From NCBI GenBank assembly GCA_017937925.1, contig JAGBCQ010000012.1:1-64000 (forward strand): a stretch of 64,000 bases of DNA, in the 5' to 3' direction. Under the pieces are notes generated by a model. The model was not told the DNA's origin. It did not search any database and was given only the letters and a program-made list of their open reading frames with translations. A program made the position numbers and the translations under genes. How positions within the stretch are numbered: position 1 is the first letter of the stretch; the number at the start of each line of letters is the position of its first letter. Below are positions 27,274 through 36,372 of this stretch, in pieces. The stretch is from Paraprevotella sp. Lineage in GTDB: Bacteria > Bacteroidota > Bacteroidia > Bacteroidales > Bacteroidaceae.

Positions 27274-28443
27274 TTATCTATTCAATAATTTTTTCAAAAA
27301 ATCTACGGCTAAAGAATCATTAATAACATTTTCAAAATTTTTCATTTTGAGAATCTCATCAATTGCTACTCCATTAAATTGTGCTGTACCTCTTGTAGAA
27401 CGACCAGCCCAATGAAATTGTAATATTGTGTTCTGAATAAGTTTATGATGATAGACTGAACATAATAACGTGTTAAATATATCATTCTCGTCTATTCCTA
27501 TAAAGAAAAACATAAAAACGCTTCTTGAATCCGCCATTTGCTTTAAAAATTTATCCACATTATATGCTTTTGGATTTGAGTTAAGATATATAACTTTTGT
27601 TTTTATATCAGTATATGTATCAGCATCTTTAAATTCTACAAAATAATCTCCCAATCCATTCTCCGTGTCATAAGACGGTAAAGCATTTTCTAAATTCTTC
27701 AAATTTTCTATTAGAAATTTTCTCTCCTCATCATTTGATGTTATTAAACTCTCGATTAATCTTCCTCTTATATTTGTATTCTCTATATGTGAAGCAATAA
27801 GTATCTCATTTCTACACTTATTACATCGTTCATTAAGATCTTTATTAAGAACATTAAAATTAGGAGAAACAATAAATTTTTTCGCACGATTCACTGATTC
27901 ATAAATATATTTTTCTTCATATAATGATGGAATAAACTTTTGACTCACAGGCTTTATATTTGATGTGGCATCTACCAATCGCATCAAGTTATCCTCCCAC
28001 TCTAAACCTTGATGGATCGCAAATAAATAATCAAAATTACGCGGTTCATTTACACAACCAGAAAACTCTCGCATAATATCACTACCATTAAAACTTCCTT
28101 TTATATTAGTCATACTTAATTCTTTTGAACTATGACTTATTTTCTTCAAAAAAGTTGTATTTGCTAAAAGAATAATATTATTTGCAGAATGACGAACAAG
28201 AACAACAAAAAAAGGAATTTTATCATACTTTTCTAATGCCGAAAGTGATAAAACAGTATTAGAGAACGAATCTGAAGAAGATTTTGAATAACTAAATCTA
28301 ACAGCAAAATATTGATTATGATATACTTTCCTATCTCTTATAAAGTTATATCTACGCAATGCCTCTTCCTCAACATGTGATTTATTATATCGTGGTGCGT
28401 CCTCTACAATATACTTCACAAAATCTTTACAAATATTATTCAT
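27274..28443 (-). CDS. Probable type II restriction endonuclease
   Basis: 389 residues. Not recognisable by a named family, but its place, directly after and overlapping (8 bp) the DNA methyltransferase gene, is that of a cognate restriction enzyme. A PD-(D/E)xK-like site can be proposed near residues 255-280: GLGDYFVEFKDADTYTDIKTKV, of which GDYFVEF and DIKTK are the candidate acidic and lysine elements. No methyltransferase motifs. Start chosen at ATG 28443; the TTG at 28452 is the alternative. Markedly AT-rich, suggesting horizontal acquisition. Target sequence unknown. Confidence 0.65.
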   Translation of the reverse strand: MNNICKDFVKYIVEDAPRYNKSHVEEEALRRYNFIRDRKVYHNQYFAVRFSYSKSSSDSFSNTVLSLSALEKYDKIPFFVVLVRHSANNIILLANTTFLKKISHSSKELSMTNIKGSFNGSDIMREFSGCVNEPRNFDYLFAIHQGLEWEDNLMRLVDATSNIKPVSQKFIPSLYEEKYIYESVNRAKKFIVSPNFNVLNKDLNERCNKCRNEILIASHIENTNIRGRLIESLITSNDEERKFLIENLKNLENALPSYDTENGLGDYFVEFKDADTYTDIKTKVIYLNSNPKAYNVDKFLKQMADSRSVFMFFFIGIDENDIFNTLLCSVYHHKLIQNTILQFHWAGRSTRGTAQFNGVAIDEILKMKNFENVINDSLAVDFLKKLLNR

Positions 28444-29449
28444 GGTTTTCAAATTTTAAATCTAAAGAAGAACTTTTATAACTATTTTCTCTATTGCAAT
28501 GACGTTCTTTATTTATTGCGGCTAATGTATTCCGTTCCCAAAATACCCCATCAGAATAGCCTTGTATATTAGGATTTTCTACTGCTAAATTCAATCTTTT
28601 AGCAGCCCATAAACAATATTCATGATTGATTTCAATACCTACATACTTTCTATTTAATTTATGTGCAACAACAGCTGTTGTACCGCTACCTAAAAAAGGA
28701 TCAAAAATTTTGTCACCTTCATTAGTGGATGCAAGTATCAATTTTGCATATAATTTCTCAGGTTTTTGCGTTGGATGGTCAGTATTCTCTGGCATAGACC
28801 AAAATGGAATACTAATATCATCCCAAAAATTAGATGGATAAGTTAATCTAAAATTTCCTAAAGATGTTTCATCCCAATCTTTAGGAACACCATTAACTTT
28901 ATAAGGTGCTATTACCTTACGCTTCATCATAACTGCCTCTACGTTGAAACAATAATTATTAGGATTCTTTACTGCAAACCAAATATCTTCCATACAGTTT
29001 TTCCAATTGCGCTTAGCTCCTCTCCCTTTTTCCCTCTGCCAAGATATTCGATTAATTATTGTTAATTTCTCGCTAATAACTCTTTGCATTGAAGATGTAC
29101 ATTTCCAATCACCACACATATATAAGGTTCCATTTGACTTAAGTTTATCACATAACTTGTAAAACCAACTACGTAAATATTGCTCATACTCAACATCGTT
29201 CATCATGGTAAACCTTTTACCATGAAAATCTTTTGATAAATTGTAAGGAGGATCTACTATTATCAAATCAAAATAATTATTGGGAATATATTCTATACAT
29301 TCTAACAAATCACCATGAATAATAGAATCATTCTCGAATTTTTCACGTAGGTTTTCAAACGTAGTGATTTTTTCTTCTAGTTTGTCAACTTCTGATGGCA
29401 GAACAACTATTGTTCTGTTTCTCTTGGATTTTTCTTTTAGTTCTGACAT
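28436..29449 (-). CDS. DNA N6-adenine methyltransferase (beta-class, type II RM)
   Basis: 337 residues. Catalytic motif IV DPPYNLSKDF (about 63-72) comes before the SAM-binding motif I FDPFLGSGTTAVVAHKL, the order of the beta group of N6-adenine (or N4-cytosine) methyltransferases. HPTQKPEKL precedes it. DPPY favours adenine methylation. The N-terminal 35 residues are basic. It protects host DNA against the enzyme encoded immediately downstream. The region upstream holds a strongly folded non-coding element. AT-rich like its partner. Confidence 0.88.
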   Translation of the reverse strand: MSELKEKSKRNRTIVVLPSEVDKLEEKITTFENLREKFENDSIIHGDLLECIEYIPNNYFDLIIVDPPYNLSKDFHGKRFTMMNDVEYEQYLRSWFYKLCDKLKSNGTLYMCGDWKCTSSMQRVISEKLTIINRISWQREKGRGAKRNWKNCMEDIWFAVKNPNNYCFNVEAVMMKRKVIAPYKVNGVPKDWDETSLGNFRLTYPSNFWDDISIPFWSMPENTDHPTQKPEKLYAKLILASTNEGDKIFDPFLGSGTTAVVAHKLNRKYVGIEINHEYCLWAAKRLNLAVENPNIQGYSDGVFWERNTLAAINKERHCNRENSYKSSSLDLKFENHE

Positions 29450-29484
29450 AATTGTATTTTTTAATCAATTACATCCAACTATCA

Positions 29485-29513
29485 ATCACGCCAAGACGCA
29501 AAAAGGGCGTGAT
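29485..29513 (-). terminator. Hairpin between the structured element and the methyltransferase gene
   Basis: Stem ATCACGCC / GGCGTGAT with a 13-nt loop containing TTTTT. It may end the putative RNA at 29523-29701 or act as an attenuator before the methyltransferase gene (ATG 36 nt downstream). The expected T tail after the stem is missing, so intrinsic termination is uncertain. Confidence 0.4.
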
Positions 29514-29522
29514 GCTCTTATT

Positions 29523-29701
29523 GCGTTCAGCAAGAGGTGAAGCCTAGGAAACGGAACCCCTGTAAATCATAAGATGCACCACGCCCATGCGTGCTACACC
29601 GCTATTATGATTTAATGGAGAACGTATACAGCTCACCCATCACATATTATCTCCGTGCTTATTATACCAATTGAGTTTCCTAGGCTTTCTTGGCCGAACG
29701 C
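29523..29701 (-). ncRNA. Candidate structured RNA (~180 nt) upstream of the RM operon
   Basis: No reading frame, but long nested pairing. The outer stem pairs in three blocks: GCGTTC with GAACGC; CAAGA with TCTTG; and AAGCCTAGGAAAC with GTTTCCTAGGCTT (perfect 13 bp; 29540-29552 with 29675-29687). Inside are TAAATCATAA/TTATGATTTA (29563-29572 with 29605-29614) and a small CACGC/GCGTG hairpin, plus a GGAGA/TCTCC side hairpin, giving a three-way junction. Such symmetry also exists at DNA level, so a protein-binding or recombination site is possible. Strand is chosen by the direction of the operon and is not proven. No reverse transcriptase is near, so not an obvious retron; 6S-like RNA remains possible. 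Confidence 0.5.
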
Positions 29702-29804
29702 GAAATAATAGCGAATGTATAAATATGTTATGAAAATTATTTTTTCAAATTTTCACGGCAAAGTTAAATATTTTTTTTGTTTTATTGCAGTCCGATAATA
29801 ATTA

Positions 29805-30569
29805 TTATGATTCTAGCCAATCGTCAATCAACTGACGCGCTATGGATGCTCGACCGGGGATGTCAGGCATATTGTTACGGTTAACCCAACGGGCATCGGA
29901 CAATTCGGACGCATCACGGCGCAACTCACCTCCGGCATAATCGGCGACAAATGCCACCATCAAACCACAAGGATAAGGCCATGGCTGACTCCCGAAATAA
30001 CGAATATTCTTGACCTTGATATGCGTTTCTTCCCAAACCTCACGCTCCACGCACTGTTCCAGCGTTTCTCCGGTTTCAACAAAACCGGCTACAAGACCAT
30101 AATATGCGCCTCTGAAATTCCTGGCACGCACCATCAGTATCTCATCGCCTCGCTCCACTCGGACAATAATAGCCGTTGCCAACTGCGGCCACACTTCCTT
30201 TCCGCAATTCGTACAGCGTTTGCTTATGTCGGTATGAAACTTCATCGGTCCTCCGCACACACCGCAAAATTTTGAGGAGGCATCCCAATAAAGCAACTCT
30301 GCCGCCTTCCCTGCCATGTCATAATACTCCTTTGGCAAGACATCGAAAGAGGCTCTGAGACCTACCATCTCAAATCCATCCAAGTTTATTATCGGTGCAT
30401 CAACACGCACTGCCTTACATTGACACCCGTCCATAATCGGCAAGTTAATCAATGTATGCCACTCGGCCAATTTAACAGGTGGAGTATCCGAACATGGAAC
30501 GGCATAACCATACTCGTTATGCTGTAACAACAAATCGTCTTTACAAAATATGAACCAATAGCACTTCAT
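29805..30569 (-). CDS. nudC: NAD+ diphosphatase (NudC-type Nudix hydrolase)
   Basis: Hydrolyses NAD(H) to NMN(H) and AMP, and in NudC-type enzymes removes NAD caps from RNA. 254 residues from ATG 30569 (MKCYWFIF), which fits the usual NudC N-terminus better than the ATG 13 codons upstream. Zinc ribbon CGVCGGPMKFHTD...CTNCG, then the Nudix box GFVETGETLEQCVEREVWEE (GX5EX7REUXEE) and the NudC signature SQPWPYPCGLM. Single gene. Could interact with the NAD-related module at 44-47 kb in metabolism, but is not linked to it. Confidence 0.9.
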   Translation of the reverse strand: MKCYWFIFCKDDLLLQHNEYGYAVPCSDTPPVKLAEWHTLINLPIMDGCQCKAVRVDAPIINLDGFEMVGLRASFDVLPKEYYDMAGKAAELLYWDASSKFCGVCGGPMKFHTDISKRCTNCGKEVWPQLATAIIVRVERGDEILMVRARNFRGAYYGLVAGFVETGETLEQCVEREVWEETHIKVKNIRYFGSQPWPYPCGLMVAFVADYAGGELRRDASELSDARWVNRNNMPDIPGRASIARQLIDDWLES

Positions 30570-30670
30570 ATCATTCAAACAATAATCCCTTCTCTTTGAT
30601 TTTCCCATTGCAGAGAAAAGGAAGAAAAGGGATTATTCATATTCATAGTAATTTATATCAATCCGGTTAT

Positions 30671-30750
30671 GCCATTTTGAACGTTGGCGAGAAATCTCTA
30701 TCCATCAAAATAACTCTCTCGTCACTTCGTTCTGTCGGGATGACATGATG
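30671..30750. repeat. Possible REP-like intergenic repeat
   Basis: Non-coding gap between nudC and the phosphohexomutase. Read on the minus strand it contains GTCATCCCGACAGAACGAAG, GAGATTTCTCGC and AACGTTCAAAATG, the kind of short palindrome-prone sequence that recurs between genes in many Bacteroidetes. Only this copy is seen in the window. Confidence 0.3.
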
Positions 30751-30767
30751 ATTGAAATCTCCTCGTT

Positions 30768-32525
30768 TTACAAACCTAAGGATGCCTTAATCGCATCTAC
30801 CTTTTGCAATGCGTCTTTCTTAGCTGAAGCATAGCATTTAGGACATGCCATTTCGCCCGCAATCTCCAAATAGAACTTAATCTTAGGCTCTGTTCCGGAA
30901 GGACGAACACTTACCTTGCTGCCATCTTCGGTGTACCATTGTAATACGTTAGATGGTTCCGGTTGGTCGATAGCCGTTACATTACCCTCTGCATCAGTTG
31001 CCTGCATCGTCTTGTAATCCTTAGTCAGAATGACTTTAGAACCGGCGATTTCACGCGGAGCATTGGTGCGGAATTTCTCCATCATGGCCTTGATTTCATC
31101 GGCACCGCTCTTTCCCGGTTTTACAACATTGATTGTATGGTTGAGAGAGAATCCGTATTCCACGTAAATCTCCATCAATATGTCAAAGAGGGTCTTGCCT
31201 TGATCCTTTGCCCATGCGCAAATCTCTGCCAACAAAGAACAAGCTGATACCGCATCCTTATCACGTACAAAGTCCTGAGCCAGGAATCCGTAGCTTTCCT
31301 CACCGCCACCGATATAAACTTTCTTACCTTCATTCAATCGGATTTGACGTGCTATCCACTTAAAGCCTGTATAGCAGTCGTACATTTCCACATTATTCTT
31401 GTCGGCAATGGTCTTAATCAACTCTGTTGTAACAATCGTTTTTACAATGAACTCGTTACCTTTCATCTTGCCGGTTGCAATGCGGTTCTTGATGATGTAG
31501 TACAAGAACAACATACATGTTTGGTTTCCATCCACCAATACCCACTCGCCTTTGCTGTCCTTACATGCCATACCAACACGGTCGGCATCAGGATCGCTCG
31601 CCATAACGATGTCTGCATCGATTTCCTTAGCCAGATTGATAGCCATCGTCAATGCCTCTGCATTCTCAGGGTTGGGTGAAACAACTGTCGGGAAATTACC
31701 ATCCTTTATCATTTGTTCCGGTACGGTATGAATGTTCTCAAAGCCCCACATTTGCAATGAGCGAGGAATCAACATCATACCAGTTCCGTGAATCGGAGTA
31801 TAGACAATCTTCATGTCCTTTTGGCGCTTGATGACTTCCGGGTCGATAGAGATGGTCTTGATTTGCTCCAAGTAAACATCATCAATATCCTTGCCTACGA
31901 TTTGTATCAACGGATTAGACAAATCTACTGTTTTTACCAATCCTTTGATGTCCTCAGGCTTAACTTTGTTGACCTCGTCAATGATACCTTTGTCATGAGG
32001 TGCCAAAACTTGTGCGCCATCATCCCAATATGCTTTGTATCCATTATACTCCTTCGGGTTGTGAGACGCTGTAAGGATAATACCGCTTTGGCATCCTAAA
32101 TGGCGGATAGCAAAACTCATTTCCGGAGTCGGTCGCATATCCTCGAACAAATATACCTTAATGCCATTTGCTGCAAAGATATTCGCAGAAACCTCAGCGA
32201 ACAAACGACTGTTGTTACGGCAATCATGACCTACCACAACAGATATTTGCTCCATATCCTTGAAGTTGATGTTCAAATAATTAGAAAGTCCTTGCGTAGC
32301 GGCTCCAACTGTATAAATGTTCATACGGTTTGTTCCTACGCCCATTATACCGCGCAAACCACCTGTTCCAAATTCCAAAGTACGGTAGAAAGACTCTACC
32401 AATTCTGTTTTATCCTCACTATCTATCATTTTGCGTACTTCTGCCTGCGTTTCAGCATCGTAAACAGAAGAAGTCAGCCAAGACTGCGCTGTGGCTTCAC
32501 ACGCCATAATCAATTCTTTATCCAT
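30768..32525 (-). CDS. Alpha-D-phosphohexomutase (phosphoglucomutase/phosphomannomutase)
   Basis: Interconverts hexose-1- and hexose-6-phosphates. 585 residues, the long form usual in Bacteroidetes. Active-site phosphoserine loop ILTASHNPKEYNGYKAYW; metal-binding ASDPDADRVGMA; sugar-specificity loop GGEESYGF; C-terminal phosphate-binding VRPSGTEPKIKFYLE. Glucose versus mannose specificity cannot be decided by eye. Single gene with consensus promoter (TTG-N21-TATCTTTG) 37-60 bp upstream. Confidence 0.92.
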   Translation of the reverse strand: MDKELIMACEATAQSWLTSSVYDAETQAEVRKMIDSEDKTELVESFYRTLEFGTGGLRGIMGVGTNRMNIYTVGAATQGLSNYLNINFKDMEQISVVVGHDCRNNSRLFAEVSANIFAANGIKVYLFEDMRPTPEMSFAIRHLGCQSGIILTASHNPKEYNGYKAYWDDGAQVLAPHDKGIIDEVNKVKPEDIKGLVKTVDLSNPLIQIVGKDIDDVYLEQIKTISIDPEVIKRQKDMKIVYTPIHGTGMMLIPRSLQMWGFENIHTVPEQMIKDGNFPTVVSPNPENAEALTMAINLAKEIDADIVMASDPDADRVGMACKDSKGEWVLVDGNQTCMLFLYYIIKNRIATGKMKGNEFIVKTIVTTELIKTIADKNNVEMYDCYTGFKWIARQIRLNEGKKVYIGGGEESYGFLAQDFVRDKDAVSACSLLAEICAWAKDQGKTLFDILMEIYVEYGFSLNHTINVVKPGKSGADEIKAMMEKFRTNAPREIAGSKVILTKDYKTMQATDAEGNVTAIDQPEPSNVLQWYTEDGSKVSVRPSGTEPKIKFYLEIAGEMACPKCYASAKKDALQKVDAIKASLGL

Positions 32526-32561
32526 AGTTGTTTTTATTTATTCTTTATTCTTAACATTCTA

Positions 32562-32569
32562 CAAAGATA
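32562..32569 (-). promoter_or_regulatory. -7 box (TATCTTTG) for the phosphohexomutase gene
   Basis: Perfect TAnnTTTG with a TTG 21 nt upstream, 36 bp before the ATG at 32525. Confidence 0.55.
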
Positions 32570-32625
32570 CTTATTTAAGAGGGAACTTTGCAATTATATT
32601 AGCACATTTTATATAATTCGTAAAG

Positions 32626-34275
32626 TTATTTCACTTCGAATCTCGTTCCTGTAGCTTTCACTATCTCACGTCTATAATGCTCCGGATAGCCCGGGCGGAT
32701 AAGGGGCGCTCCGTAACCTCCGGGAGTTGTAACGAACTTGCCGTCTTTTTCCGGACGTACACCACCATCATTATATTTTACCATCAGGTACTTACCTAAC
32801 TCCATCCATTGATATAACATACCCATCGCTGTACGATTCGTATAGGCTGTCAGGTACTTACGAGCTTCTTTCTCTTTTTTGCCTTCCGGACCGGCTATAA
32901 TCATTGCCTCGCGCTCTGTCTTGTCCTGCAAATTATTATAGTCCGTCTCCAAGCGGTCACGTACTGTTTTCAATTCCTCAAAAAGTTGATTATAACGATA
33001 ATACACCGTATTGCTCACCCAATTACATACCCAGAACGCACTCTTAAAGGAGAAATTCAGAGCGTCTGCCACCTTTTCGCTATAACATTCGGGAACGATG
33101 TTCGTGCAACAATACACCGGTGTGAAGGCAATCATATTCGCATCATCACAACCGAACCAAAGTACACCACCCACAAAATCGGGTAACCAATGACGCATCT
33201 GCGCCACCATGACGAAAGCAGACTGTTGCGTACCGATAGGACGCTCGTTGAAATACGTTTTGCCATCAACCTCCCATGTTAATGGCGTCGGGCGATACGG
33301 TGCATCAAACGGACCTTTACCGGGGTCGTTATCCAATGCAAAAGGAGTACCTTCATAGTGGTCGCGCATCATATCCTTGATGTCTTGCACAGAGAGTTTA
33401 CGTTTCGGTTTGACAAACAATGGCATCGGTTCTGCATTCAGATTCTCGCCTGAAGCATAGGGCAAGAACTTATCCATCCCGTCGACACACTTATTAAAGA
33501 AACTCCATACTCTCGCCTCGCAGAAACGCAACGCTCCGAAATCGGCGGGAGCATAAGCATCACTGAATGAGAAATCACTGTCCTTCTTTCCGTCATAGTA
33601 TCCTTTCTCACGAGCGAAACTGATAACGTCCTTAGAATAGATGCAATTTTCTTTGTCTTTTAAAGGGAATTTTCTGATTCGGCTGTGATTGGCATGCGCA
33701 CTGACACAATCATCCGGCACACGGACTGCCACCCATACGGCACCCTTACGACCGGGACCTTTCCCGATGAGTTCCATTATCCATGCCTCATTCTTATCTG
33801 CTATCGTAAAACTCTCACCGCCACTATTATAGCCGTATTTGTTAATCAAATCCGTCATCACTTCAATAGCTTTTCTTGCTGTCTTTGCACGCTGAAGAGT
33901 TATATACATAAGACTTCCATAATCCAGCAATCCTGTACTATCAACCAACTCAGGACGACCGCCAAATGTCGTTTCAGTAATGGTCAACTGATGTTCATTC
34001 ATATTACCTATCACATTGTAGGTTTCCTCTACCTCGTCTATCTCTCCGAGATAATTGTTCGTCTCCCATTCATACACCGAACGTGTCGTTCCTTTGGCAT
34101 GTTTAGCTGCAGGATAATGACGCAAAAAACCGAAACTACCAAAATCGTCCGCACTATATGAAACGATGACCGAGCCATCGGCCGATGCATTTTTACCTAC
34201 AATCAAATTGGTACATGAATACCCGTACAAAGCAACAAACAAGGAGATGCAAGCCGCATAAAATCTAATTCTCAT
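32626..34275 (-). CDS. C69-family dipeptidase (PepD-like Ntn hydrolase)
   Basis: Exported or periplasmic dipeptidase, 549 residues from ATG 34275. The signal peptide ends just before CTNLIVGKNASADGS, so processing exposes Cys21 as the N-terminal nucleophile, as required for the Ntn-hydrolase fold. Further family blocks: MNEHQLTITETTFGG; GGESFTIADKNEAWIMELIG; VAVRVPDDCVSAHANHSRI. A lipid anchor is conceivable because Cys follows a hydrophobic segment, but the C69 nucleophile role explains it better. Likely degrades dipeptides made by secreted proteases. Confidence 0.9.
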   Translation of the reverse strand: MRIRFYAACISLFVALYGYSCTNLIVGKNASADGSVIVSYSADDFGSFGFLRHYPAAKHAKGTTRSVYEWETNNYLGEIDEVEETYNVIGNMNEHQLTITETTFGGRPELVDSTGLLDYGSLMYITLQRAKTARKAIEVMTDLINKYGYNSGGESFTIADKNEAWIMELIGKGPGRKGAVWVAVRVPDDCVSAHANHSRIRKFPLKDKENCIYSKDVISFAREKGYYDGKKDSDFSFSDAYAPADFGALRFCEARVWSFFNKCVDGMDKFLPYASGENLNAEPMPLFVKPKRKLSVQDIKDMMRDHYEGTPFALDNDPGKGPFDAPYRPTPLTWEVDGKTYFNERPIGTQQSAFVMVAQMRHWLPDFVGGVLWFGCDDANMIAFTPVYCCTNIVPECYSEKVADALNFSFKSAFWVCNWVSNTVYYRYNQLFEELKTVRDRLETDYNNLQDKTEREAMIIAGPEGKKEKEARKYLTAYTNRTAMGMLYQWMELGKYLMVKYNDGGVRPEKDGKFVTTPGGYGAPLIRPGYPEHYRREIVKATGTRFEVK

Positions 34276-34386
34276 ATTCAATCAATCACTTAGTTCTACT
34301 TTTTATGTCAATCAAAAATGGGACAAGGAAACCATTTCATCACCGGCACCCCTATCCCATTCATATACTAAATCTACGCCAATTCT

Positions 34387-35235
34387 TTAACAAGCCTTGA
34401 AACTCATATCCAATCCCTTGACAGAGTGTGTCAAAGCTCCCACTGAAATGAAGTCCACACCACACTCGGCATAATCACGCAACGTGTCAAAGGTAATACC
34501 GCCACTTGATTCTATCTCAAATCTGCCATTTACCATTTCTACAGCCTTGCGTGTATTTTCGGGTGTAAAGTTATCCAACATGATACGATCGACACCTCCC
34601 ATATCCAAAACTCGCTGCAACTCCTCAAAGTTACGGACCTCGATTTCTATCTTCAAGTCTTTACCTTTCTCCTTCAAATAAGTATGGCAACGATTGATTG
34701 CGTTCTCTATACCGCCGGCAAAATCCACATGATTATCCTTTAGAAGAATCATATCGAAAAGACCTATACGATGATTTACACCACCGCCAATCTTTACCGC
34801 CATCTTCTCCAGAATACGCATTCCCGGAGTTGTCTTACGAGTGTCTAATACTCTGGTTTTTGTACCCTTCAGGCGTTCCACATATTTATTGGTCATTGTG
34901 GCGATACCGCTCATTCTCTGCATGATATTAAGCATCAAGCGCTCTGTTTGCAACAAACTCTGAACACGTCCTGTTACTACCATTGCCACATCGCCGGGTT
35001 TTACGTGCGCTCCATCCTCTATGAACACTTCCACTTTCATTTCCGGGTCAAAACGACGGAACACTTCTTTGGCAATTTCTATTCCTGCCAAAATACCTTC
35101 TTCCTTAATCAAAAGTTTAGACTGTCCCATCGCATCGTCAGGAATACAACATAGCGTGGTATGGTCACCGTCACCGATATCCTCAGCAAATGCCAAATCA
35201 ATCAGTCTGTCATTCAATTCTTCAACTGATAACAT
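34387..35235 (-). CDS. nadC: Nicotinate-nucleotide diphosphorylase (quinolinate phosphoribosyltransferase)
   Basis: Converts quinolinate and PRPP to nicotinate mononucleotide in de novo NAD synthesis. 282 residues, normal length. VLDTRKTTPGMRILEKMAVK carries the Arg/Lys of the quinolinate site; HRIGLFDMILLKDNH continues it; IEIEVRNFEEL and DRIMLDNF hold the PRPP/metal acidic residues; ESSGGITFDTLRDYAECGVD forms the phosphate-binding end. nadA/nadB are not adjacent. A TATCTTTG box lies 31 bp upstream. Confidence 0.95.
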   Translation of the reverse strand: MLSVEELNDRLIDLAFAEDIGDGDHTTLCCIPDDAMGQSKLLIKEEGILAGIEIAKEVFRRFDPEMKVEVFIEDGAHVKPGDVAMVVTGRVQSLLQTERLMLNIMQRMSGIATMTNKYVERLKGTKTRVLDTRKTTPGMRILEKMAVKIGGGVNHRIGLFDMILLKDNHVDFAGGIENAINRCHTYLKEKGKDLKIEIEVRNFEELQRVLDMGGVDRIMLDNFTPENTRKAVEMVNGRFEIESSGGITFDTLRDYAECGVDFISVGALTHSVKGLDMSFKAC

Positions 35236-35265
35236 AATACTTTCTTTTTAATGTTATTTTGCTCA

Positions 35266-35273
35266 CAAAGATA
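35266..35273 (-). promoter_or_regulatory. -7 box (TATCTTTG) for nadC
   Basis: Perfect TAnnTTTG 30 bp upstream of the nadC ATG. Confidence 0.55.
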
Positions 35274-35350
35274 ATGTAAAACTCAGATAATGGCAAAGGA
35301 AAGACATGCTAATTTGCCAATAGGAAGTTCCAGGATTGATTTGGGATATA

Positions 35351-35388
35351 AAAAAGAGCCGTGTCAAAATAGAAATTGACACAGCCCC
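35351..35388 (-). terminator. Terminator of the desulfoferrodoxin-ferritin operon
   Basis: On the minus strand GGGCTGTGTCAA and TTGACACGGCTC pair around a short AT loop and are followed by TTTTTT, 21 bp after the ferritin stop. Confidence 0.8.
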
Positions 35389-35408
35389 GTTATTGTTCTA
35401 TTAAAGCA

Positions 35409-35930
35409 TTATTCTGCAGTTCCTAATGGGGAAGCCGGAGTATATACACGTGCCGCAAGTTCCTTGTCGAGCATGTACATTCCATACTTATTGTCCTCTA
35501 CAGCCTCAGCCGCCATAATCATGTCACGCGCAGACTCTTCTTCCTCTACTTGCTCATCGATAAACCATGCTATGCGATTGATAGAAGCGAAATCTTTATC
35601 TTCGTTAGCAATAGCTGCAATGTTATCAATCATCGCTGTTACTCGCTTTTCATGCTCCAGCGTCTGACGGAACATCGACAATACTGAATCCCATTCCGTC
35701 GGTACTACATTGATCATTTTCAGTTCCACCTTCGCATCTCGAGAGTTCAAATAATTCATAAAGATACGGGCATGATCTTGTTCCTCTTGGAATTGAACAT
35801 AGAACCAATTAGCTACTCCTTTATATCCTTTTATTTCTGCATCCATTGACATGGATAGGTAAAGATACGCTGACCATAATTCGGCATTTATTTGCTCATT
35901 GATAGCATCATGTAATTTCTTGCTTAACAT
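35409..35930 (-). CDS. ftnA: Ferritin (non-haem iron storage)
   Basis: Forms the 24-subunit iron-storage shell and oxidises Fe(II) at a diiron centre. 173 residues. Ferroxidase ligands are at the E. coli FtnA positions: Glu17 (NAELWSAYLY), Glu50 and His53 (FQEEQDHARIF), then Glu94 in LEHEKR and the EQVEEE segment of the fourth helix. It lies 20 bp downstream of the desulfoferrodoxin gene and shares its promoter and terminator. Together they remove superoxide and sequester the iron that would drive Fenton chemistry. Confidence 0.95.
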   Translation of the reverse strand: MLSKKLHDAINEQINAELWSAYLYLSMSMDAEIKGYKGVANWFYVQFQEEQDHARIFMNYLNSRDAKVELKMINVVPTEWDSVLSMFRQTLEHEKRVTAMIDNIAAIANEDKDFASINRIAWFIDEQVEEEESARDMIMAAEAVEDNKYGMYMLDKELAARVYTPASPLGTAE

Positions 35931-35950
35931 AGTTGTAAGGTTTTTTAAAT

Positions 35951-36325
35951 TTATAATTCAGTTTTCCACAATCCGTGTAGATTACAATACTCGTAAACAG
36001 CAATAGGTTTGTCATTGCAAGTACAGAAAACAGCCTCCGGCTTGTCTTTCAAAGAAATACGCATACCGCCATTTTCTGTTTCCACATAAATGAAAGCAAT
36101 ATGATGTTCTTCTGTCATCGGGTGTGCCACACTCCCCACTTCAACCTTGATTCGACAATCGTCTAGACGGGTTACAACAGGTACGTGCTTTTCTAAACTT
36201 GCATCAACCGTATTGGCTGTTAGCTCTACCATTTTCTCTCCGCAGCATACTACCGGAACACCGGAATCCACAGCTTTAATAATCACATTTCCGCAATGAT
36301 TGCATTTATAAAATTTTGTTGCCAT
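35951..36325 (-). CDS. dfx: Desulfoferrodoxin (superoxide reductase)
   Basis: Reduces superoxide to peroxide without releasing O2. 124 residues, two domains. The desulforedoxin-type centre I has all four cysteines (Cys8, Cys11, Cys27, Cys28). The superoxide-reductase centre II has His47 (KHVPV), His68 and His74 (AHPMTEEHH), Cys114 and His117 (CNLHG), all present. First gene of the operon with ferritin. It has the best promoter of the window. Confidence 0.95.
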   Translation of the reverse strand: MATKFYKCNHCGNVIIKAVDSGVPVVCCGEKMVELTANTVDASLEKHVPVVTRLDDCRIKVEVGSVAHPMTEEHHIAFIYVETENGGMRISLKDKPEAVFCTCNDKPIAVYEYCNLHGLWKTEL

Positions 36326-36372
36326 GATTTCTTCATTTTAGGGTTTAACATTACTTTATATCGTTCACATTG

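Noticed and set aside
29523..29701. Retron msr-msd reading of the structured element (inverted ends, long hairpin)
   Set aside because: No reverse transcriptase gene lies on either side; the neighbours are a methyltransferase and NudC. Kept only as a structured-RNA or DNA-site candidate.
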